In this document: in pieces, positions 58,268 through 64,000 of the stretch | Layout: each line of letters begins with the position of its first letter | How positions within the stretch are numbered: the stretch's first letter is position 1 | Source of the DNA: Flavonifractor sp052065355 | Lineage (GTDB): Bacteria; Bacillota; Clostridia; Oscillospirales; Oscillospiraceae | Length of the DNA stretch: 64,000 nucleotides | Direction of reading: 5' to 3' | Assembly (NCBI RefSeq): GCF_052065355.1 | Contig: NZ_JBQHUF010000002.1 | Location: 1 to 64,000, forward strand | Translations under genes and position numbers: made by a program | The notes under the pieces: generated by a model | What the model was told of the DNA's origin: nothing | The model's database searches: none | Seen by the model: only the letters and a program-made list of their open reading frames with translations

Positions 58268-59380
58268 TCAGTACAGTTCCTTGTAAATTTTATAGATGCG
58301 GTCCCGATCCAGGGGAACGAAGTTGTTGGCCAGCAGCCGCTGCTGATTTTCCAGCACGGAGTCAGTGAATTCCCACAGCTGAGCCTCGGTCATGCCGTAT
58401 TCATGCAGAGCCTTTTTGGGGATCAGATTGTTGAGCAGCTTTTCCAGCTCGGGATAGACCTGAGCCACATCGCAGCCCAGGATGTCGGCGATGAAGGCGT
58501 TGAGCTTGGCAATCTCGCCGTCCTGCTTGATCTCCATGTAATTGTTCATGACACCGGTAAACATGGCGTAGTTGGATTCGCCGTGAGCCACATGGAAGGT
58601 GCCGCCCAGCGGGTAGCTCAGAGCGTGAACCGCGGCACAGCCCGCGTTGCCGAAGGCAATACCGGCGTAGGTGGAGGCGGTGAGGAAGTCGTCCAGCAGG
58701 GGGATACGGGCATCGGGACCCTCGGCGGCGATCTTCTTGTAGCCGGTGAGGATCATCTCAATGGCCTTGTACCCGAACAGACGGGTCAGGTCGTTGCCCT
58801 TGGGCGACAGACTGGACTCCACCGCGTGGACCAGTGCGTCGATGCTGGAGGTGGCAAAGAACCGGAAGGGGAGGCCCTGGAGCAGTTCAGGCACCAGAAC
58901 GGCGCTGTCGGCGTACATCTGATCCACAGCCAGGCCCTTCTTGGTGCCACGGCTGTTCAGTGCCAGGATGGCGATGTTGGTCACCTCGCTGCCGGTGCCG
59001 CATGTGGTGGGCACCAGGACCAGCTCCTTGTCTTTGATGACCTCCAGCTTGCCGTCGTACAGATCCAGAACGGGAGAGACATTTTTCAGCGCGAAGAGCT
59101 TGGAAATATCGATCACCGTTCCGCCGCCGATGGCGACAATGCGCTTGTAAGTGCCGTTGATGTCTTTGTACATGGCCTCCACCATATCGTCAGAAGGCTC
59201 GCCGGCACCGTATTTTTCCTGATAGATCACGTCACAGTCCAGACCCAGCTGACCAAAGTAGGGGGTGTAGATGTACTCGTTGGTGATGACCAGGTCACCC
59301 TTGCCCAGCTGAAAGGCCTCGGCAAAGGCTTTGGCGGTGTCGTACTTATAGATGTCGGGTTTGATAGACAGCTGTTTCAT
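58268..59380 (-). CDS. 4-hydroxybutyrate dehydrogenase
   Basis: 370 residues, iron-containing alcohol dehydrogenase family. NAD-binding GGGTVIDISKLFAL (about 94-106), TTCGTGSEVTN, and metal ligands including the two His in HALSYPLGGTFHVAHGE. It interconverts succinate semialdehyde and 4-hydroxybutyrate. First gene after a 450-base regulatory region and the PAS regulator, upstream of abfD. Confidence 0.93.
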   Translation of the reverse strand: MKQLSIKPDIYKYDTAKAFAEAFQLGKGDLVITNEYIYTPYFGQLGLDCDVIYQEKYGAGEPSDDMVEAMYKDINGTYKRIVAIGGGTVIDISKLFALKNVSPVLDLYDGKLEVIKDKELVLVPTTCGTGSEVTNIAILALNSRGTKKGLAVDQMYADSAVLVPELLQGLPFRFFATSSIDALVHAVESSLSPKGNDLTRLFGYKAIEMILTGYKKIAAEGPDARIPLLDDFLTASTYAGIAFGNAGCAAVHALSYPLGGTFHVAHGESNYAMFTGVMNNYMEIKQDGEIAKLNAFIADILGCDVAQVYPELEKLLNNLIPKKALHEYGMTEAQLWEFTDSVLENQQRLLANNFVPLDRDRIYKIYKELY

Positions 59381-59831
59381 AGCGGGTCCTCTCCTTTTCG
59401 TGACGGAAATTGCGGATTAAGATGATTTGTACCGTACCGACGGGGGGCCGGAGACCTGTGCTGGTACGGCCTGATACAATGCAGCATGTGATTCATTCTG
59501 GCTGTTTCTGTAAAAAACGGTTTGCCGATGTCCACGACCAAAGTGTATGGGAAGTGCATAGAAAAATCAAGCGATTTTAAAATCTTTGTCAACTGCCACA
59601 ATTCTGGCACGGGTTTTTTGGGCAAATTTTTTATATATTGACTAAAAACTGGGGTAAAAAACTGGCTATTTTTTAGTAAAAAAGGTCAAAGAAAAGCAAA
59701 AAACACCCCGTTGTTGCGAAAACGCAACAACGGGGTGCCCGATTTGTCTCTGTTTTTGATAAAATGAAAAAATGAGTGGGTTTATGCAAAAAAAGATGCA
59801 AAACCTGACTGTTGCAAAAATGAAACAAGAT
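59381..59831 (-). other. regulatory region of the 4-hydroxybutyrate operon
   Basis: No gene is supported. It contains the regulator's terminator, a cluster of TGCAAAA words next to the large palindrome at 59809, and a possible promoter with -35 TTGACA at 59588-59593 and a weak -10 TGATTT after 17 bases on the minus strand. I found no standard GG-N10-GC sigma-54 promoter on the minus strand. Confidence 0.45.
59692..59737 (-). terminator. terminator of PAS regulator gene
   Basis: CACCCCGTTGTTGCG and CGCAACAACGGGGTG form a perfect 15-base stem with a 4-base loop; T-rich sequence follows on the minus strand (59692-59703). Confidence 0.85.
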
Positions 59832-59846
59832 TCATTTTTGCAACAG
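59809..59846. promoter_or_regulatory. perfect 16-base palindrome, probable regulator site
   Basis: CTGTTGCAAAAATGAA (59809-59824), 6 bases, then the exact inverse (59831-59846), overlapping the last codons of the regulator gene. Further TGCAAAA words lie at 59785 and 59797. No U tract follows, so a protein-binding site is likelier than a terminator; the adjacent regulator is the natural candidate. Confidence 0.6.
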
Positions 59847-61277
59847 CTGTGCGCGCTCGTTTTCCTCCAGCTTTTTTCGCTTGCGCACAAAGGTAGATGG
59901 GTCCAGATTCAGACTGCGGGCTGCGTCCCGCACATTGCCGTAGCGCTGATAGGCCTTTCGGATATACAGCAGTTCCATTTCGTTCACCATCTGGCGCAGA
60001 TCCACGTGCTCCTGAGAGTCGGACTGAACCGGGACGGAGCTGGAAGCCGAGGAGATAGGCAGGTCCTCCGGACCGATCCAGCCGCCGCTGCACACGATCA
60101 TGGTGCGCTCCACCACGTTCTGAAGCTCCTGGAGGTTTCCGGGCCAGTCATAGTTCTGTAACGCCAGCAGCGCTTCCTGAGAAAATTTTTTCTTTTGATG
60201 GTATTTTTTGTTGATTTGGGCAGTCATGTTTTCCACCAATACCGGGATGTCCTCCCGCCGCTCCCGCAGAGGAGGCACAGTGATAGGAAGGGTGTTGAGC
60301 TTATAGAACAGCTCCCGATGGAAAGCGCGCTGCTCCACCAGAGTTTCCAGGTCCCGGCTGGTGGTGGCCAAGACGCGTACATTGGTATAGACGGGATCCA
60401 GGGCACCGATCCGCATGACGCCTTGTCCCTGCAGCATTTGGAACAGCCGCATTTGAATCCCGCTGGGCAGCTCGCTGATCTCCTCCAGCAGGACGGTGCC
60501 GCCGTCGGTCAGCTCCAGGATCCCCTTCTGTCCGGCAGGGCAGCTGGGCAGCTGGCCTGGGGCATAGCCGAACAGCCGCCCCTCCAGCGTGTCGGCGGAA
60601 TAGGAGGAGCAATCGATCTGCATAAACGGCTCCTTGCGGCGGCGGCTCTTAGAGACGATGTAGCGGGCCAGGTCCCGCTTTCCCACACCGGTCTCTCCCT
60701 TTAACAAAATATTGACGTCTAGCCCGGCTACCCGATGGGCCAGACGCATCAGATCCTTGCTGACAGGGGAGATCGCCACGATGGCAGCCGGTTCAGGCAG
60801 CCTGCTGCGCAGGTCTTCCAGCTCGCTGCGGTACTGGAGGTTTTCATCCTGGCTTTTCAGCAGCTCTTCTTTTAACGTGTAGAGCTCCGTTACGTCTCGA
60901 ACATTGGTGACTACCATGACCACCTGGTTGTTCTCATTAAAGATCGGGGTACTGGTAATAATGGCCCGCTTACCGGTTTTAAACACCTGCTCCAGCGTTA
61001 CCGGCTCCCGCCGCTCCAGGGCGGCGATGGTGCCGGACTGGGAAATGATCTGCTTTTTGACCAGATCCCACATGCTCTTTCCCAGAAGCTCCTGACGGCT
61101 CAGGCCACTGATAGCCTCATAGCTGCGATTGACCATAATGGTAGTAGCTTCGCTGTCCGTGATATAGATGCCGTCGTAGGAGGATTCCAGGACGGTCTCC
61201 AGAAACTCCCGGGGGAAAACGGCAGATGCATGGGGACTGGCCGGAGACACCATATATGCGGGATCGCGCTTGGACAT
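59832..61277 (-). CDS. PAS-AAA+-Fis regulator lacking the GAFTGA motif
   Basis: 481 residues: PAS domain (about 24-135, ESSYDGIYITDSEATTIMVN), AAA+ domain (about 165-385; Walker A GETGVGKR 194-201, Walker B-like TVLLEE 261-266), and a C-terminal Fis-type HTH (YGNVRDAARSLNLDPSTFVRK). The loop that contacts sigma-54, GAFTGA in activators, reads GQLPSC (241-246), and Walker B has Glu for the usual Asp. It therefore resembles TyrR-like members that work with sigma-70. ATG 61277 follows GGAGGG. It precedes the 4-hydroxybutyrate genes on the same strand and probably senses a pathway intermediate through PAS. Confidence 0.87.
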   Translation of the reverse strand: MSKRDPAYMVSPASPHASAVFPREFLETVLESSYDGIYITDSEATTIMVNRSYEAISGLSRQELLGKSMWDLVKKQIISQSGTIAALERREPVTLEQVFKTGKRAIITSTPIFNENNQVVMVVTNVRDVTELYTLKEELLKSQDENLQYRSELEDLRSRLPEPAAIVAISPVSKDLMRLAHRVAGLDVNILLKGETGVGKRDLARYIVSKSRRRKEPFMQIDCSSYSADTLEGRLFGYAPGQLPSCPAGQKGILELTDGGTVLLEEISELPSGIQMRLFQMLQGQGVMRIGALDPVYTNVRVLATTSRDLETLVEQRAFHRELFYKLNTLPITVPPLRERREDIPVLVENMTAQINKKYHQKKKFSQEALLALQNYDWPGNLQELQNVVERTMIVCSGGWIGPEDLPISSASSSVPVQSDSQEHVDLRQMVNEMELLYIRKAYQRYGNVRDAARSLNLDPSTFVRKRKKLEENERAQLLQK

Positions 61278-61642
61278 GGGAACCAAACCCTCCTTAATGC
61301 TGAGGCAGCGGTCAGGAAAGCCTGACCGCTGTTCTGTGTTATCGCATGCTCACGTCGTTTTCTCTGTGTGCTGCCGGCTCTTTATTATTGTTATCATACA
61401 GGGGGCGGCAGGAAAAAGCAAGGCGGCGGGGGCAATTATTTTTGGAGATATCTTCCTGAAGCGCGCCGATGGGGGCCAAAGAAAGATTTGACCGGCAAGT
61501 ATAGAAAAATTAAGTGAAAATCACACTTTTTTTAAACAAAAAAATTGGGAATCGCTTGCAATCTCAGAACAAGATGGTATAATAGCACCGGTTAGCATAT
61601 TTGATATCATTTAATCGCGAAGAAAACTAGGAGGAATGTAAA
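61278..61642. other. divergent intergenic region
   Basis: 365 bases between the PAS regulator and ppdK. It contains the ppdK promoter and AT-rich runs at 61500-61545. No gene or known RNA motif was recognised. Confidence 0.4.
61556..61583 (+). promoter_or_regulatory. ppdK promoter
   Basis: -35 TTGCAA (61556-61561), 16 bases, consensus -10 TATAAT (61578-61583), giving a leader of about 55 bases before ATG 61643. Confidence 0.7.
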
Positions 61643-64000
61643 ATGAGCAATGCTCACAAGTATGTATACTTGTTCTCCGAAGGCAACGGTTCCATGCGCG
61701 AGCTGCTGGGCGGCAAGGGCGCCAACCTGGCTGAGATGACCAACCTGGGCATGCCCGTGCCCCAGGGTTTCACCATCACCACCGAAGCCTGCACCCAGTA
61801 CTACGAGGACGGCGAGAAGATCAACGACGAGATCCAGGCTCAGATCATGGAGTATATCGCCAAGATGGAGGAGATCACCGGCAAGAAGTTCGGTGATATG
61901 GAGAACCCCCTGCTGGTCTCTGTCCGTTCCGGTGCCCGTGCTTCCATGCCCGGCATGATGGACACCATCCTCAACCTGGGCCTCAACGAGCAGGTTGTGG
62001 AGGTCATTGCCAAGAAGTCCGGCAATCCCCGCTGGGCCTATGACTGCTATCGTCGGTTCATCCAGATGTACTCCGACGTGGTCATGGAAGTGGGCAAGAA
62101 GTACTTTGAGGAGCTCATTGATAAGATGAAGGCCGACCGCGGCGTGACTCAGGACGTGGAGCTCACCGCTGAGGACCTGAAGGAGCTGGCTGAGCAGTTC
62201 AAGGCTGAGTACAAGGAGAAGGTGGGCACCGATTTCCCCGCCGACCCCAAGGAGCAGCTGATGGGCGCTGTCAAGGCCGTGTTCCGTTCCTGGAACAACC
62301 CCCGCGCCATCGTGTATCGCCGCATGAACGACATCCCCGGTTCCTGGGGCACTGCCGTCAACGTGCAGTCCATGGCCTTTGGTAACATGGGCGATGACTG
62401 CGGCACCGGCGTGGCTTTCACCCGTAACCCCGCCACCGGCGAGAAGAAGCTGATGGGCGAGTTCCTGACCAACGCCCAGGGCGAGGACGTGGTGGCCGGC
62501 GTGCGCACCCCCATGCCCATCAGCCAGATGGAGGAGAAGTTCCCCGAGGCTTACAAGCAGTTCGTGGAGGTTTGCCAGACTCTGGAGAACCACTATCACG
62601 ACATGCAGGATATGGAGTTCACCGTTGAGAACGGCAAGCTCTACATGCTGCAGACCCGTAACGGCAAGCGTACCGCTGCCGCCGCTCTGAAGATCGCCTG
62701 CGACCTGGTGGACGAGGGCATGATCACCGAGAAGCAGGCTGTGGCCATGATCGACCCCCGCAACCTGGACACTCTGCTGCATCCCCAGTTCGACCCCGAG
62801 GCTCTGAAGAAGGCCACTCCCGTGGCTACCGCTCTGCCTGCCTCTCCCGGCGCTGCCTGCGGCAAGATCGTCTTCTCCGCTGACGACGCCAAGGAGTGGG
62901 CCGCCCGCGGTGAGAAGGTGGTCCTGGTTCGTCTGGAGACCAGCCCCGAGGATATCGAGGGCATGGTGGCTTCTCAGGGCATCCTGACCGTCCGCGGCGG
63001 CATGACCTCTCACGCTGCCGTTGTGGCCCGCGGCATGGGCACCTGCTGTGTTTCCGGCTGCGGCGCTATCAAGATGGACGAGGCCAACAAGAAGTTCGAG
63101 CTGGCTGGCAAGGTCTATCACGAGGGTGACTGGCTGAGCCTGGACGGCTCCACCGGCAACATCTACGGTGAGGCCATTCCCACTGTGGACGCTTCCATCG
63201 CCGGCGAGTTCGGCCGCATCATGGCTTGGGCCGACGAGTTCCGCGATCTGAAGGTGCGCACCAACGCCGATAACCCCCGCGATACCGCTCAGGCCGTGAA
63301 GTTCGGCGCTCAGGGCATCGGCCTGTGCCGTACCGAGCACATGTTCTTCGAGGCTGACCGTATCCCCGCTATCCGTGAGATGATCTGCTCCGACACCGTG
63401 GAGCAGCGCGAGAAGGCTCTGGCCAAGCTGGAGCCCATGCAGCAGGGTGACTTCGAGGCCATGTACGAGGCTCTGGAGGGCCGTCCCATGACCGTCCGTT
63501 TCCTGGATCCCCCGCTGCACGAGTTCGTGCCCACCGAGGAGGCCGACATCGAGCTGCTGGCCAAGGACATGGGCAAGACCGTGGAGGACATCAAGGCTAT
63601 CATCGCTTCCCTGCATGAGTTCAACCCCATGATGGGTCACCGCGGCTGCCGTCTGGCTGTCACCTATCCTGAGATTGCTGCTATGCAGACCCGCGCCGTC
63701 ATCAAGGCTGCTCTGAACATCAACGCCAAGCACCCCGACTGGAAGATCGTGCCCGAGATCATGATCCCCCTGGTGGGCGAGGTCAAGGAGCTGGCCTTCG
63801 TGAAGAAGACCGTCACTGAGACCGCTGACGCCGTCATCAAGGCCGCCGGCAGCGACATGACCTACATGGTAGGCACCATGATCGAGATCCCCCGCGCTGC
63901 CCTCACCGCTGACGAGATCGCCAAGGAGGCTCAGTTCTTCTCCTTCGGTACCAACGACCTGACCCAGATGACCTTCGGCTTCTCCCGTGACGACGCCGGC
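61643..64000 (+). CDS. ppdK: pyruvate, phosphate dikinase, 3' end outside window
   Basis: The frame runs from ATG 61643 (GGAGG upstream) to the window end, 786 codons of a protein normally about 875 long. It starts MSNAHKYVYLFSEGNGSMRELLGGKGANLAEM, with the nucleotide-binding half, the phosphohistidine site GGMTSHAAVVARGMG (about residue 450) and the PEP/pyruvate barrel (GLCRTEHMFF, MMGHRGCRL, FFSFGTNDLTQM). It interconverts pyruvate, ATP and phosphate with PEP, AMP and pyrophosphate, saving energy in glycolysis. It is preceded by a consensus promoter and uses strongly biased codons (GCT, CGC, AAG, GAG), as expected for high expression. Confidence 0.96.
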   Translation, partial: MSNAHKYVYLFSEGNGSMRELLGGKGANLAEMTNLGMPVPQGFTITTEACTQYYEDGEKINDEIQAQIMEYIAKMEEITGKKFGDMENPLLVSVRSGARASMPGMMDTILNLGLNEQVVEVIAKKSGNPRWAYDCYRRFIQMYSDVVMEVGKKYFEELIDKMKADRGVTQDVELTAEDLKELAEQFKAEYKEKVGTDFPADPKEQLMGAVKAVFRSWNNPRAIVYRRMNDIPGSWGTAVNVQSMAFGNMGDDCGTGVAFTRNPATGEKKLMGEFLTNAQGEDVVAGVRTPMPISQMEEKFPEAYKQFVEVCQTLENHYHDMQDMEFTVENGKLYMLQTRNGKRTAAAALKIACDLVDEGMITEKQAVAMIDPRNLDTLLHPQFDPEALKKATPVATALPASPGAACGKIVFSADDAKEWAARGEKVVLVRLETSPEDIEGMVASQGILTVRGGMTSHAAVVARGMGTCCVSGCGAIKMDEANKKFELAGKVYHEGDWLSLDGSTGNIYGEAIPTVDASIAGEFGRIMAWADEFRDLKVRTNADNPRDTAQAVKFGAQGIGLCRTEHMFFEADRIPAIREMICSDTVEQREKALAKLEPMQQGDFEAMYEALEGRPMTVRFLDPPLHEFVPTEEADIELLAKDMGKTVEDIKAIIASLHEFNPMMGHRGCRLAVTYPEIAAMQTRAVIKAALNINAKHPDWKIVPEIMIPLVGEVKELAFVKKTVTETADAVIKAAGSDMTYMVGTMIEIPRAALTADEIAKEAQFFSFGTNDLTQMTFGFSRDDAG

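Noticed and set aside
59605..59621. TGGCACGGGTTTTTTGG as a sigma-54 promoter
   Set aside because: It is on the plus strand, pointing away from the operon, and GC does not occur at the required 10-base spacing after GG.
61607..63733. 708-residue minus-strand open frame
   Set aside because: Antisense of pyruvate phosphate dikinase, whose motifs are unmistakable on the plus strand.

Overview
The window looks like a chromosome segment of a strictly anaerobic, GC-rich gut Firmicute, most likely an Oscillospiraceae member (Flavonifractor, Pseudoflavonifractor or Lawsonibacter type). This placement is inferred from gene content: [FeFe] hydrogenase, pyruvate formate-lyase, pyruvate phosphate dikinase, the 4-hydroxybutyrate to butyrate pathway, SLH surface proteins and Clostridia-style riboswitches. 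No rRNA, tRNA or CRISPR array was seen.

Layout. 1-735: the 5' end of a tet(W)-type tetracycline-resistance gene with its AT-rich attenuator leader, joined to GC-rich sequence. 736-5913: a surface glycosidase (GH20 + GH18 + SLH) whose N-terminus is missing at that junction, followed by an extreme G/C homopolymer hairpin. 6083-6766: D-lyxose-type sugar isomerase. 7600-13185: five-gene ABC importer operon (DUF3798 binding lipoprotein, ATPase, two permeases, small anchored protein). 13553-15688: glycogen synthase with a 21-bp minisatellite in its N-terminal extension. 15767-16404: a cobalamin riboswitch with terminator controlling only a 95-residue unknown protein. 16479-22982: hydABC-like NAD(P)-linked [FeFe] hydrogenase, with a NuoF-GltD fusion, and a LysR regulator. 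23146-30091: plasmid/ICE-like block (DnaB-type helicase, SSB, VirD4/TraG-type ATPase, ClpP-like protein and unknowns) with a hairpin-rich noncoding stretch. 30147-35385: glycerol operon (glpP, two flavoproteins, DUF1667, glpK) behind an antitermination leader. 35779-37644: membrane-bound alpha/beta hydrolase. 37702-40802: ZTP riboswitch and pflA-pflB. 40913-44744: BlaR1/BlaI-like regulatory pair with a lipoprotein. 44797-46346: ECF sigma factor and putative anti-sigma. 46441-49733: trmO and a translational GTPase of the TetM class fused to a Rae1/YacP-like NYN nuclease. 49960-54550: LuxC/LuxE-like acyl reductase cluster with ACP, ligase and MBL hydrolase. 54620-59380: 4-hydroxybutyrate dehydrogenase, 4-hydroxybutyryl-CoA dehydratase, a FabZ-like fusion and a CoA-transferase. 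59832-61277: PAS-AAA+ regulator lacking GAFTGA. 61643-end: pyruvate phosphate dikinase, running off the window.

How it fits together: hydrogenase, PFL, glycerol catabolism, PPDK and the 4-hydroxybutyrate genes give a fermentative economy making formate, H2 and butyrate. Control is largely at RNA level: I see a tet attenuator, cobalamin and ZTP riboswitches, a GlpP-type leader and one further terminator-containing leader. The strongest novelty candidates are the TetM-like/Rae1-like fusion, the luciferase-free LuxCE/ACP cluster, the orphan cobalamin switch, the GAFTGA-less regulator with its 16-bp palindrome, and the ClpP-containing mobile-like block. All calls come from reading sequence and remembered family motifs; no database search was possible.
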